A stretch of DNA of 64,000 nt from JAUXEH01 sp965533275 (GTDB taxonomy: Bacteria > Acidobacteriota > Aminicenantia > Aminicenantales > Aminicenantaceae): assembly GCA_965533275.1 (NCBI GenBank), contig CBESWG010000017.1:1-64000 (forward strand), written 5' to 3'. The notes below the pieces were generated by a model. The model did no database searches. It was not told where the DNA came from and saw only the letters and a list, made by a program, of their open reading frames with translations. The translations under genes and the position numbers were made by a program. This document shows, in pieces, positions 8,539-16,726 of this stretch. Positions within the stretch are counted from its first letter, which is position 1, and each line of letters opens with the position of its first letter.

Positions 8539-8666
8539 CCGCGAATGTCGGAATTGAACCGCGACGTGATGGAGCGATCTCGTGACGATTTTTTTTGCCC
8601 GCAAAGATCCCAGCACATGAGCGGAGCGTTCGCGACGCCGCCCAACCCCTGGAATTCAGGCGTTTC

Positions 8667-8695
8667 TTGACTTAATCACCGGAATTGACTATAAA
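8667..8695 (+). promoter_or_regulatory. Near-consensus sigma-70 promoter of the TPR lipoprotein gene
   Basis: TTGACT (8667-8672), a 17-base spacer and TATAAA (8690-8695). The predicted start is near 8702, giving a 40-base AT-rich leader with AGGAGG at 8732-8737 before the ATG at 8743. Confidence 0.85.
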
Positions 8696-8742
8696 ACTCT
8701 TTTCAATTAAAATATAAACACTCCAAATAGTAGGAGGTCGTA

Positions 8743-9738
8743 ATGTCTCGACGAAAAATACATACTGCACTCCTGGCCATCCTGGTCGTTGGGCTGGTCT
8801 TTGCTACCACAGGATGCGAAAAGCTCAAAGTCAGCAGTCTTCAGGCAAACCACCATTTCACAAGTGCCAATCACCATTTCACCGAACAGCACTACAGACT
8901 GGCTATCGAGGAATATGAGAGAGCCCTGCACTACAATCCAGAACTGGTGCAGGCGTATCGGTTCCTGGGCGAAAGCTACAAAAGCCTGTACAAACCCGGT
9001 GTTGATAACGAGGCCAACAACGATCGTGCCCAGAAAGCACTGGATGCGCTGACCAAGGCCCTGGAGATCGATCCCAGCAACAAACAGATCATCCATTCCC
9101 TGGGTGACATGTACGACAAGATGCGGAATTTCGAAGAAGCGGAAAAACTGTTCCTCGAGATCCTGGAGCAGGAACCCACCAACATGAGCAACTATTATGT
9201 CGTGGCCGGGTTCTATAAGCGCTACGCCGGGGAAGACAATGATCTGAAGAGCCGCGCGGAAAAGATGTATCTGCGACGGATCGAGACCGATCCCAATAAC
9301 CCCGAGGGGTATTCCTACCTGGCTCAGTTCTACGATGAACAGTCTCCAATGCCGGAGTTCGATAAGGCCTATGACGCTCACCTGATGCGGACCGAGATGG
9401 ATCCCGAGAACCATCTGGTGTGGTACACGCTGGGTGTCAATCGTTTTCAGAAGGTCTACCGGCTCCAGAATGTCCTCCCCAAGGCTGAGAAGGTCAAGAT
9501 TTCGGACGACAGCGAGGCCGCATTGCTCAAGTCCATGGAGCTGGACAACGCGCATGCGTTCACTTACGCCTATATCAACATGCTGTACCGGAACGTTCAC
9601 TCCAAGCTCTACCCTGAGAGAGAACAGAGCTTCATCCAGAGAGCCGACACCTGGCTGGAACGATACAGAGAAGTCCGCAAGAGAGGACTGGACCGAGAAA
9701 AACTGGAAAAAGAGCTCCAGCGCGGGGAGATTCGTTAG
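8743..9738 (+). CDS. TPR-repeat lipoprotein
   Basis: 331 residues. The N-terminus is a lipoprotein-like signal ending in FATTGC, with the acylated Cys near residue 24, so it is probably membrane-anchored in the periplasm. The rest is a chain of tetratricopeptide repeats; for example YRLAIEEYERALHYNPELVQAY and KALDALTKALEIDPSN are phased at about 34 residues. TPRs are protein-binding scaffolds; the partner is unknown. The gene stands alone, between a consensus promoter and a strong terminator, and has a perfect AGGAGG site. Together these predict an abundant product. No catalytic domain is visible. Confidence 0.9.
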   Translation: MSRRKIHTALLAILVVGLVFATTGCEKLKVSSLQANHHFTSANHHFTEQHYRLAIEEYERALHYNPELVQAYRFLGESYKSLYKPGVDNEANNDRAQKALDALTKALEIDPSNKQIIHSLGDMYDKMRNFEEAEKLFLEILEQEPTNMSNYYVVAGFYKRYAGEDNDLKSRAEKMYLRRIETDPNNPEGYSYLAQFYDEQSPMPEFDKAYDAHLMRTEMDPENHLVWYTLGVNRFQKVYRLQNVLPKAEKVKISDDSEAALLKSMELDNAHAFTYAYINMLYRNVHSKLYPEREQSFIQRADTWLERYREVRKRGLDREKLEKELQRGEIR

Positions 9739-9763
9739 TTTTCCTGCTTAGCTGAGACACACT

Positions 9764-9799
9764 GGGGTCGAACGCTTCGCGTTTGACCCCTTTTTTTTT
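9764..9799 (+). terminator. Rho-independent terminator after the TPR lipoprotein gene
   Basis: A 12-pair stem (GGGGTCGAACGC with GCGTTTGACCCC, one G-U) closes a three-base loop and is followed directly by nine T (9791-9799). It insulates the rhomboid gene starting at 9808. Confidence 0.95.
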
Positions 9800-9807
9800 G
9801 AATAGAT

Positions 9808-10485
9808 ATGTTCCTACCCTTGAAGGATGACAATCCCACTTCCCGGGTCCCCGTCTTCACCCTCCTCCTCATTGCCGCAAATGTTGCGGTCTTCATATAC
9901 CAGGCACTCTCGCCCCAGGGCTTGGGATTCCACGTCGTCAGGATGGGCGCCATCCCCTATGAACTCACTCATTTCACGACACTGCGCGGCCTGCCTCGTC
10001 TGGCCCCTCCGCTTACACTCCTGACCTCCATGTTTGTACACGGAGGCCTTTTTCATCTGTTGGGCAACATGCTCTATCTCTGGATTTTCGGCAACAACAT
10101 CGAGGATCATCTTGGCTCGCTCCGTTTCGGTTTGTTCTATCTCCTGGCCGGCCTGGGTGCTTCTGTGACTCACATCATCCTTCACCCCAATTCCCAACTC
10201 CCGATGGTCGGTGCCAGCGGAGCCATCGCGGGGATCCTGGGCGCCTATCTCATCTTGTATCCCGGGGCCAGGGTTCTGACTCTGGTCTTGTTCTGGATCG
10301 TCCCGGTCCCCGCCGCGATCCTACTCATGCTCTGGTTTTTCGGCCAGGTCATGAACATCGGCCTGGGAGGGGGGGTCGCCTGGTTCGCGCACATCGGCGG
10401 CTTCCTCGCCGGGATGCTCATGATCTCGCGCAGCCGGTGGCGCCGTCCGCCCGTTCCTCCCGTGCCCAACGAATATGTCCATTAG
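9808..10485 (+). CDS. Rhomboid family intramembrane serine protease
   Basis: 225 residues with about six membrane segments. The rhomboid dyad is visible: S137 in GASGA (135-139) and H195 in WFAHIGGF. The conserved HGGLFHLLGNMLYLWIFG stretch (about 78-95) forms the L1 loop and second helix of the fold. Rhomboids cut single-pass substrates within the bilayer; the substrate here is unknown. The ATG lies nine bases after the T-run of the preceding terminator and has no clear Shine-Dalgarno sequence or promoter, so expression may depend on read-through or a promoter I do not see. A weak hairpin (AGCCGG/CCGGCT, 10484-10504) overlaps its stop codon. Confidence 0.93.
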   Translation: MFLPLKDDNPTSRVPVFTLLLIAANVAVFIYQALSPQGLGFHVVRMGAIPYELTHFTTLRGLPRLAPPLTLLTSMFVHGGLFHLLGNMLYLWIFGNNIEDHLGSLRFGLFYLLAGLGASVTHIILHPNSQLPMVGASGAIAGILGAYLILYPGARVLTLVLFWIVPVPAAILLMLWFFGQVMNIGLGGGVAWFAHIGGFLAGMLMISRSRWRRPPVPPVPNEYVH

Positions 10486-10541
10486 CCGGAAGCAAGCACC
10501 GGCTTTCCGAGTATGGGATGTGTTCCCTACCCATGGAGCGG

Positions 10542-10570
10542 TTGACAGAAGCTTCAAGATTTAGTATATT
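10542..10570 (+). promoter_or_regulatory. Consensus sigma-70 promoter of the rplM-frr cluster
   Basis: TTGACA (10542-10547), a 17-base spacer and TATATT (10565-10570). The predicted start is near 10577. The 60-base leader contains a six-pair stem ATAGGT (10582-10587)/ACCTAT (10602-10607) with a 14-base loop, a possible site for ribosomal-protein feedback, which is not proven. Confidence 0.88.
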
Positions 10571-10637
10571 TCCTCATCAATATAGGTATATTTCTTTCTT
10601 AACCTATCCGTTGGATTAGATTCTGAGGTTGGATACG

Positions 10638-11066
10638 ATGAAAACATACGTGCCGAAAAAAGATGAAATCGAGCGACAGTGGTGGCTGATCGATGCAGAC
10701 GACAAGGTCCTCGGTCGATTGGCGACAACTGTTGCCAGGCTGTTACGCGGGAAAAACAAGCCGCAGTATGTGGATTTCATGGATATAGGAGATTTCGTGG
10801 TCGTGATCAACGCTGAAAAGATCAAGGTGACCGGAAATAAACTGGAGCAAAAGAAATACTATTCCCACACCGGGTATCCGGGAGGGATCAAAGAAAAGAC
10901 CCTCAAAGAGCTTATGGAAACGAAGCCTGAGGATGTGATCCGCAAAGCGGTCTGGGGCATGCTTCCCAAGAACAAGTTGAATCGGGCGGTCCACAAGAAG
11001 CTCAAGGTCTACGCAGGCCCTGATCATCCGCATGAAGCCCAACAGCCCCAGGAATACAAGATTTAG
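10638..11066 (+). CDS. rplM: 50S ribosomal protein L13
   Basis: 142 residues, standard length. The start at ATG 10638 is chosen over a TTG at 10629 because family members begin MKTY/MKTF and a GAGGTTG lies just upstream. Conserved landmarks include WWLIDADDKVLGRLAT, RGKNKP and a C-terminal KLKVYAGPDHPH. L13 is an early-assembling 50S protein. It is the first gene after a consensus promoter; rpsI follows after eight bases, the near-universal L13-S9 pair. Confidence 0.97.
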   Translation: MKTYVPKKDEIERQWWLIDADDKVLGRLATTVARLLRGKNKPQYVDFMDIGDFVVVINAEKIKVTGNKLEQKKYYSHTGYPGGIKEKTLKELMETKPEDVIRKAVWGMLPKNKLNRAVHKKLKVYAGPDHPHEAQQPQEYKI

Positions 11067-11074
11067 GAGGACCC

Positions 11075-11479
11075 GTGAGCTTAATACAGTATTACGGTAC
11101 AGGGAAACGAAAAACATCGATCGCCCGCGTGTATCTTCGCCCCGGGAAGGGGGACATCACGCTGTACGTCAATAAAAGACCCAGGCCTTTCGAAGAGTAC
11201 TTCAGCCTGGAAAGCCATAAGCACACCATCAAGCAGCCCTTGCATTTGACGGAAACCGAGAGCAAGTTTGACCTCTTCATCCGGGCCCACGGCGGCGGTG
11301 CCGGCGGTCAAGCCGATGCCATTCGCCTGGGAATCTCCCGGGCCTTGGTGGAATTCAATAAAGAACTCAGGCCGATCCTGAAGGGAGCCGGTCTGCTCAC
11401 ACGCGATTCTCGCGAAAAAGAGCGGAAAAAATTCGGACTGCTCAAAGCCCGAAAGGCCCCTCAGTACCACAAGAGATAA
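11075..11479 (+). CDS. rpsI: 30S ribosomal protein S9
   Basis: 134 residues with a GTG start, supported by AGGAGG seven bases upstream. It opens with QYYGTGKRKTSIARVYL and has the central GGGAGGQADAIRLGISRAL motif. The basic C-terminus ending in QYHKR reaches the P-site tRNA in the 30S subunit. It is second in the L13-S9-S2-EF-Ts cluster. Confidence 0.97.
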   Translation: MSLIQYYGTGKRKTSIARVYLRPGKGDITLYVNKRPRPFEEYFSLESHKHTIKQPLHLTETESKFDLFIRAHGGGAGGQADAIRLGISRALVEFNKELRPILKGAGLLTRDSREKERKKFGLLKARKAPQYHKR

Positions 11480-11492
11480 CGGAGGAAGAGCG

Positions 11493-12656
11493 TTGGTTTC
11501 AGTAACTATGAAAGAGCTTTTAGAAGCGGGTGTCCACTTCGGTCATCAGACCAAACGGTGGAATCCCAAGATGAAAGAATTCATATTCGGGCAGCGAAAT
11601 GGGATCTACATCATAGACCTGCAAAAGACCATGAAGGTGTTCAAGGAGGCCATCGCCTTTGTCCGCGACGTGGCGGAGAAGGGAGAGGATATCCTGTTGG
11701 TGGGCACCAAGAAACAGGCCCAGGATATCATCAAGGACTATGCGACCCAGTCGGAATCGAGCTTTGTCAATCAGCGCTGGCTGGGCGGGCTCCTTACGAA
11801 TTTTGATGTCATCCGCGGCAGCGTCGACAAGCTGATCGAATTGGAAGAGATGAAGGATGACGGTCGATGGGATCTGCTCTCGAAAAAAGAACAGTCCCGT
11901 CTCGAGAAGGTCTTCCGCAAGCTGTCCAAGAATCTGGGCGGCATCAAGACCATGCAGCGCCGTCCCGGCGCGATGGTGGTGATAGATTCCACGAAAGAGG
12001 ATATCGCAATCTCGGAAGCCCGGAAACTCGGAGTTCCCATCATAGCCATAGTGGATACAAACGGGGACCCCGAGAACATCACCTATCCCATACCTGGAAA
12101 TGACGATGCGGTCCGTGCCATAGAGCTGTTTACATCCAAGATCACGGAAGCCATCCTGGAAGGCAAGAAGAGCCGGATGGAAAAGGAACTGCTCGATCAG
12201 CAGGCGGCCGAGGAGGCTTCTCAGGCTGAAGCGGTCCAGGAGATGGAAGGTGTCGTGCCCATCGAGCCGGCTGTCGAGGCCGCTCCAATTGCTGAGGTTG
12301 CCCCCACAGAGCCTGCTGTTGCGCCTGAGCCCGAACCGGAGCCCGCTCCGGTAGAAGAGCCTCCCGCCCCGGAACCAGTCGTGGAAGAACCCAAGAAAGA
12401 AGCGAAAGTAGTGGAGGACGTAGCACCGGCAGAGGAGAAACCTGCAGAAGAAAAGCCCGCGGAGGAAATTCCCGAACCGACTCCGAAGGAGGAGGCCCCG
12501 GCAGAAGTTGAGGCTGCTCCCGAGCCTGAAGCCGAGCCAATAGAGCCTGCCGCCGAACCCGAAAAAAAGGAAGAAGCCCCCGCTGAGAAAGCAGAGGAAC
12601 CCCCCGCAGAAAAGACTGAGCCCACACCCAAGAAGAAGACCGTAAAGGAAAAATAG
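11493..12656 (+). CDS. rpsB: 30S ribosomal protein S2 with long acidic Pro/Ala/Glu C-terminal extension
   Basis: 387 residues, against roughly 230-260 for typical S2. The core (about 6-232) is orthodox: LLEAGVHFGHQTKRWNPKM, QRWLGGLLTNF, and IVDTNGDPENITYPIPGNDD near its end. From about residue 240 the protein becomes a low-complexity tail of about 145 residues made of Pro, Ala, Glu and Val repeats (for example EEKPAEEKPAEEIPEP), ending in basic KKKTVKEK. Start: TTG 11493 has GGAGG seven bases upstream; ATG 11508 is an alternative. The frame stays open and tsf begins three bases after the stop, so the tail is not an assembly accident. It should be disordered; its function is unknown. Confidence 0.95.
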   Translation: MVSVTMKELLEAGVHFGHQTKRWNPKMKEFIFGQRNGIYIIDLQKTMKVFKEAIAFVRDVAEKGEDILLVGTKKQAQDIIKDYATQSESSFVNQRWLGGLLTNFDVIRGSVDKLIELEEMKDDGRWDLLSKKEQSRLEKVFRKLSKNLGGIKTMQRRPGAMVVIDSTKEDIAISEARKLGVPIIAIVDTNGDPENITYPIPGNDDAVRAIELFTSKITEAILEGKKSRMEKELLDQQAAEEASQAEAVQEMEGVVPIEPAVEAAPIAEVAPTEPAVAPEPEPEPAPVEEPPAPEPVVEEPKKEAKVVEDVAPAEEKPAEEKPAEEIPEPTPKEEAPAEVEAAPEPEAEPIEPAAEPEKKEEAPAEKAEEPPAEKTEPTPKKKTVKEK

Positions 12657-12659
12657 CCA

Positions 12660-13256
12660 ATGAAGATCACAGCGCAAAAAGTCAACGAACTGCGCCAGTG
12701 TACCGGCATCGGAATGATGGAGTGCAAGAAGGCGCTGCTGGAGACCGAAGGTGATATAGAGAAGGCCATCAACGTCCTCAGGAAGAAGGGGATGGCACGG
12801 GCCAAGGAAAAGATGAGCCGGAGCACCAGCGACGGCATCGTGGGATCCTATATCCACATGAACGGCCGACTGGGCGTTCTGGTCGAGATCAACTGTGAAT
12901 CTGATTTTGTCTCCAGGAATGAGGAATTCCAGCAACTGGTGAAGAATGTCGCCATGCATATCGCCGCGGCCAACCCGACCTATGTGTCGTCGGATCAGGT
13001 CCCGGCCGAGACCATGGATGAGGAAAAGGACATCATTCGGGCGCAGTTCAAGGATTCCGAGAAGCCCAAAGAGATCATCGAAAAGATCGTAGAGGGAAAA
13101 CTGGGGAAGTTCTACTCCGAGGTCTGTCTTCTGAATCAGCCCTACGTCAAAGACGACAAGATGACGGTGGAACAGCTTATTGCCACGTTTATCGCAAAAT
13201 TTGGAGAAAATATTCAAGTGAAACGATTCGCCCGTTTCGCCCTGGACGATTCCTGA
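12660..13256 (+). CDS. tsf: Elongation factor Ts (short type)
   Basis: 198 residues, the compact form known from Thermus and relatives rather than the roughly 280-residue enterobacterial form. The N-terminal UBA-like domain has ELRQCTGIGMMECKKAL with the conserved TG.GMM.CKKAL motif. The core contains GRLGVLVEINCESDFVSRN, which includes the residues that displace Mg and GDP from EF-Tu. It ends with an FGENIQVKRFARF strand. EF-Ts recycles EF-Tu-GDP. It begins three bases after rpsB, the standard order. Confidence 0.96.
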   Translation: MKITAQKVNELRQCTGIGMMECKKALLETEGDIEKAINVLRKKGMARAKEKMSRSTSDGIVGSYIHMNGRLGVLVEINCESDFVSRNEEFQQLVKNVAMHIAAANPTYVSSDQVPAETMDEEKDIIRAQFKDSEKPKEIIEKIVEGKLGKFYSEVCLLNQPYVKDDKMTVEQLIATFIAKFGENIQVKRFARFALDDS

Positions 13257-13271
13257 GCCACAAACACAAAA

Positions 13272-13991
13272 ATGCCGGAGATAAAGCAACCGTTTAAGAG
13301 GATCCTCCTCAAGCTTTCCGGTGAATCTCTCCTTGGCGATCTCCCCTATGGGATCGACCTCGATACCGCCCAATCCATCGCACAAGAGATCAAGGATGTC
13401 CACTCCCTGGGCATCGAGATCGCGATCATGATCGGTGGCGGGAACATCTTCCGGGGTATACGCGGGGCCAAGGCGGGGATGGATCGGGCCTCTGCGGACT
13501 ATATGGGGCTGCTTGCCACCATCATGAACGGCATCGCTCTCCAGGACGCCCTCGAACGCGAAGGCGTCGTCACGCGTCAGATCTCGGCGATCGAAGTCAA
13601 GTCGGTTGCCGAGCCATTCCTCCGCCGCCGTGTCATCCGTCATCTCGAGAAACACCGTGTCGTGATCTTCACCGCCGGCATCGGCAGTCCCTATTTCACG
13701 ACCGATACTGCCGGCGTCCTCCGTGCGCTGGAGATCAGTGCAGATGTGATCCTTAAGGCCACCAAGGTCGATGGCGTGTATTCGGCCGATCCAATGATCG
13801 ACAAGAGCGCTCAGCTGTACGAAACCGTCCGGTTCGATGAGGTCCTGCAGAAGGGACTCAAAGTCATGGACGCCACCGCCTTCCAGCTCTGCCGCGAACA
13901 CGACCTGCCCATCGTCGTCTTCAACTTGAGGGGGGAGGGTAACATCAGGAAGGCCTCCCAGGGAGAGAAGATCGGAACCCGTGTCTACTGA
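13272..13991 (+). CDS. pyrH: UMP kinase
   Basis: 239 residues, standard for bacterial PyrH of the amino-acid-kinase fold. Visible motifs are KRILLKLSGESL at the N-terminus (phosphate binding), GGGNIFRG, the MGLLATIMNG helix and a TDTAGVLRALE segment. It makes UDP from UMP and ATP, in pyrimidine supply for RNA, sugar nucleotides and peptidoglycan. It lies between tsf and frr, as in most bacteria, 15 bases after tsf and 56 before frr. Confidence 0.97.
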   Translation: MPEIKQPFKRILLKLSGESLLGDLPYGIDLDTAQSIAQEIKDVHSLGIEIAIMIGGGNIFRGIRGAKAGMDRASADYMGLLATIMNGIALQDALEREGVVTRQISAIEVKSVAEPFLRRRVIRHLEKHRVVIFTAGIGSPYFTTDTAGVLRALEISADVILKATKVDGVYSADPMIDKSAQLYETVRFDEVLQKGLKVMDATAFQLCREHDLPIVVFNLRGEGNIRKASQGEKIGTRVY

Positions 13992-14047
13992 TAAACCCGG
14001 TACTGGGAATTGAATCGACAGGTCGAATTTGTTTGGTAGGGTGAAAC

Positions 14048-14605
14048 ATGGTCAAAGAAGAGCTTAAAGAGCTGGAACAAAAGATGAAGGTCTCTGTGGA
14101 GCATTTCCGCAAAGATCTGAGCAGGCTTCGGACCGGCCGGGCCAACATCGGCATCTTCGAGGACATCAAAGTGGACTATTACGGGGCGCTGACTCCCGTG
14201 AATCAGGTCGCTACCCTGGCTGTCCCGGATCCCACCCTGATCTCCATCCAGCCGTGGGATACCAGCCTGCTTGAGACCATCGATAAGGCTATCCGTGCCG
14301 CCGACCTAGGACTGAATCCGATCAACGACGGCAAGATCCTGAAGATCCCCATCCCCCCGCTGGATGAGGAGAGACGCGAGGAGATCGCCAAACACATCCG
14401 GAAGCTGATGGAAGATGAAAAAACAGCGCTCCGCATAATGCGGCGTGAGTCGAAAGAGATGATCGAGCTCCTGGAGAAGGAAAAAGAGATCACTGAAGAC
14501 GATAAATTTTGGGGCTACGATAAGCTCCAGGAGATCACTGGCCAGAGCACGAAGAAGATCGAAGAGATCGCTGCCGCGAAAGAAAAAGAGATCCTGGAAC
14601 TCTAG
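14048..14605 (+). CDS. frr: Ribosome recycling factor
   Basis: 185 residues, standard length. It has the RRF pattern SVEHFRKDLSRLRTGRANI at the N-terminus, VDYYGALTPVNQVATL and a helical C-terminus. With EF-G it splits post-termination ribosomes. It is last in the cluster. Its TAG (14603-14605) shares a CTAG palindrome (14602-14605) with the stop of the convergent gene, so the two coding regions overlap by four bases and no terminator fits between them. Confidence 0.97.
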   Translation: MVKEELKELEQKMKVSVEHFRKDLSRLRTGRANIGIFEDIKVDYYGALTPVNQVATLAVPDPTLISIQPWDTSLLETIDKAIRAADLGLNPINDGKILKIPIPPLDEERREEIAKHIRKLMEDEKTALRIMRRESKEMIELLEKEKEITEDDKFWGYDKLQEITGQSTKKIEEIAAAKEKEILEL

Positions 14606-15525
14606 GCCGCTCTCTTAAACCAGTTGGGTGTGTTCCCGAACTTGGTGCGGATCACAACTCCCCATCCAATGATGCTCAAAACAAGAGAGAACAGCGCCCC
14701 CAGGATGGGGATCATCCCGATCACCGTGACGAGCACAAATCCCACAGTGACCGCAAGGAAGGGAGGCGTGGGCTTGCGGCTGAAAGCCTTGTAGATCAGC
14801 TCTCCGAAGAAATAAAAGAGGATGACCTGTCCGAAGATCTTGATGATGACTCCGATGATGATCAATGCGGCCAGGATGGGAAGCCCGATGAGCACCAGCG
14901 ACAGCAGCGCGGCGAAGACGACGAGCCCGGAAAAGGCCACAATGCCCAATGTGCCGGTCCCGACGATGGGCCAGAAGACCTTGCGGATCTGATCGGATGC
15001 GAATGTGATCTGGCGCGGGAATATGGCCAACAGAACCACAGCCAGGATGAACCAGATGAAGGCCATGATCAGGCGGAGAATGATGAGCAGGGGGATCAAT
15101 GAGGCCCCCGACCGGCCGAAGAGGCCTTGCTGAATGAGCTTACCGATCCCTTCGTCCGCCTTGAAGTAGACGGTATCTCCTTCGATGACGGTTCCCGGAG
15201 CCTTGGTCAGGCTCCCGCCGAACGAGACCAGGTCTCCTTCGATGCGGGCGCTGGACTTGAGGGTGATCTCGGTCCCGATCCCCATGACCACTTCGCCCAC
15301 CTCGCCTTCGACGATGATGGTCCCGCCGATGGCTATGACCGTCTTTTCCACCCTGCCCTTGATGTGGATACTTCCTCCGATGGAGAAGACGTTTTCCTGG
15401 GTGTCACCGCTCTCGACCACGATGTCGTTCTTGAGGTTGAAGCCCTGCTGACCAAATAGGGGATAGCTCCCTATGAGCAGCAGGACAAGTGCGATGGTCA
15501 GCCCGGCTCGTCTCCGATGTGTCAT
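14602..15525 (-). CDS. Membrane protein with N-terminal polymer-forming (bactofilin-like) beta-helix domain
   Basis: 307 residues. After a signal peptide or first membrane segment (about 8-25), residues 30-125 are short repeats alternating Gly/Val/Glu (FSIGGSIHIKGRVEKTVIAI, IEGDLVSFGG), as in polymer-forming bactofilin-like right-handed beta helices. The remaining half has about five membrane segments (about 145-290). Its ATG overlaps the stop of the anti-sigma gene in ATGA, with GGAGA just upstream, so translation is coupled to the sigma/anti-sigma pair. The beta helix probably lies in the periplasm. A role in envelope stress response or anti-sigma control is an inference from operon position only. 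Confidence 0.8.
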   Translation of the reverse strand: MTHRRRAGLTIALVLLLIGSYPLFGQQGFNLKNDIVVESGDTQENVFSIGGSIHIKGRVEKTVIAIGGTIIVEGEVGEVVMGIGTEITLKSSARIEGDLVSFGGSLTKAPGTVIEGDTVYFKADEGIGKLIQQGLFGRSGASLIPLLIILRLIMAFIWFILAVVLLAIFPRQITFASDQIRKVFWPIVGTGTLGIVAFSGLVVFAALLSLVLIGLPILAALIIIGVIIKIFGQVILFYFFGELIYKAFSRKPTPPFLAVTVGFVLVTVIGMIPILGALFSLVLSIIGWGVVIRTKFGNTPNWFKRAA

Positions 15526-16100
15526 GATCTTTCTCCGATTGGCAGCAGCCGCCTGAGGCCGAAATAGAGGGATGCCGTGAAGAGGACGGCCATCCCCACC
15601 AGTACAGCCTGGAGCTCCGTGCTGGGCAGCCCCGAGATTCGGGTCAGGTTCTCCCAGACAAAGCCGGTGAACTGAGAGAAGACCCTGACGACCAACGTGA
15701 GCATTTTGATGAATCTGGCTCCGAACACGGCAACATCGCTCAGGCCGTTCAGGATCGACTGATTAAGCGAGATGAGGAAATTGAGCAGGTTGAGGCCCGA
15801 GAAGAGGAACACGAGGAAGAGTGACGTCACGATCAAGGTGGTCCCGATCGATGCGGTCAGCAGAGCGCGTCCCAGGGAGAGCCGCTGTGGGAACAGGCGC
15901 TCCATGACCCTTCGAGCAAAATCCTGGGGAACGGTCCAGCGGGGAATTCGATCCGCCGCCTCGGACAGGGCGCTGCGTTCTTGCAGGGCATCGCGGCAGG
16001 CCGCGCACTGTTCCAGATGCGTGCGGATGCGGGACGCATCCGGCCCAGGAAGCCCACCTTCCAGGTAGAGGTATATATCGTCTGCGCTGAGGCAGCTCAT
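15522..16100 (-). CDS. Zinc-finger anti-sigma factor
   Basis: 192 residues, starting at ATG 16100, which overlaps the sigma-factor stop (ATGA) and has GGAGG upstream. The longer in-frame reading beginning at 16451 is antisense-like sequence inside the sigma gene and was discarded. The N-terminus has the anti-sigma zinc motif H28-x3-C32-x2-C35 (THLEQCAAC) of the ZAS/RsrA type. Membrane segments follow near residues 80-105 and 160-185. It should hold the cognate ECF sigma factor at the inner membrane and release it on a signal. The gene just downstream is coupled in the same way. Confidence 0.88.
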   Translation of the reverse strand: MSCLSADDIYLYLEGGLPGPDASRIRTHLEQCAACRDALQERSALSEAADRIPRWTVPQDFARRVMERLFPQRLSLGRALLTASIGTTLIVTSLFLVFLFSGLNLLNFLISLNQSILNGLSDVAVFGARFIKMLTLVVRVFSQFTGFVWENLTRISGLPSTELQAVLVGMAVLFTASLYFGLRRLLPIGERS

Positions 16101-16660
16101 AGGTTGTCCTCCAGTTTCTTGCGGATCAGTTCCTTTGCCTGGAAAACCCGGTTTTTGACCGTCCCCACAGGAAGATCCTTGATCTCTGCCATCTCTTCGT
16201 AGCTCAGGTCGTTGATGTGCCGCCAGATGAACAGCTCCCTGAGGGCGGGAGGCAGCGACTGAAGGGCCTCCTCGACCTGTTGTGTCAGTTCCGCGAGCTC
16301 GAAGCTGCGGCACACGGGGAGCTCCTTGGATGCGATCTGGATAGGATGAACCCGGTGGGAGCTGCTCTCCTGCTGGTCGATGGAAAAGGCGTCGATCTTT
16401 TTCTTGCGCCAGAAATCGATGATGTAGTTGGAGGCGATCTTGAAGAGCCATGTGCTGAATTTGTAGCGAGGTTGATATGTGTGCAGCGAGGAATAGGTCT
16501 TGATGAAGACCTCCTGCGTGAACTCCAGCGCCAGCTCATATTGGCCGAGGGTGCGCCCGATATAGTTCAGGAGCGGCTGCTGGTATTTCTGAATGATCAT
16601 CTCAAATGCCTCTTTTTCACCGGCGAGGGCTCTCTGGATCAGTTGTTTATCGTCGTCCAT
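16097..16660 (-). CDS. ECF-type RNA polymerase sigma factor
   Basis: 187 residues. Sigma region 2 (about 10-80) includes the core-binding YELALEFTQEVFIKTYSSL and the -10-recognising KFSTWLFKIASNYIIDFWRK. Region 4 (about 125-183) has LPPALRELFIWRHINDLSYEEMAEI followed by PVGTVKNRVFQAKE, the -35 helix-turn-helix. Regions 1 and 3 are absent, as in ECF factors. It overlaps its anti-sigma gene by four bases. It lies 66 bases after lolA on the same strand and could be co-transcribed with it or have its own promoter. The regulon is unknown; an envelope-stress role fits the neighbours. Confidence 0.93.
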   Translation of the reverse strand: MDDDKQLIQRALAGEKEAFEMIIQKYQQPLLNYIGRTLGQYELALEFTQEVFIKTYSSLHTYQPRYKFSTWLFKIASNYIIDFWRKKKIDAFSIDQQESSSHRVHPIQIASKELPVCRSFELAELTQQVEEALQSLPPALRELFIWRHINDLSYEEMAEIKDLPVGTVKNRVFQAKELIRKKLEDNL

Positions 16661-16726
16661 GGAGGACCGCCCAGCCCTCAGATGTGTATACGGATTCCGC
16701 CAAAAATGGTTTTTGCGGGGCGGGAT

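Noticed and set aside
8560..8596. Terminator after der ending in eight T
   Set aside because: The bases before the T-run do not form a stable stem; only three- or four-base pairings are possible.
11520..13901. Open reading frame of almost 800 codons antisense to rpsB, tsf and pyrH
   Set aside because: It is the mirror of three certain genes in GC-rich codon use; the translation is low-complexity and matches no family.
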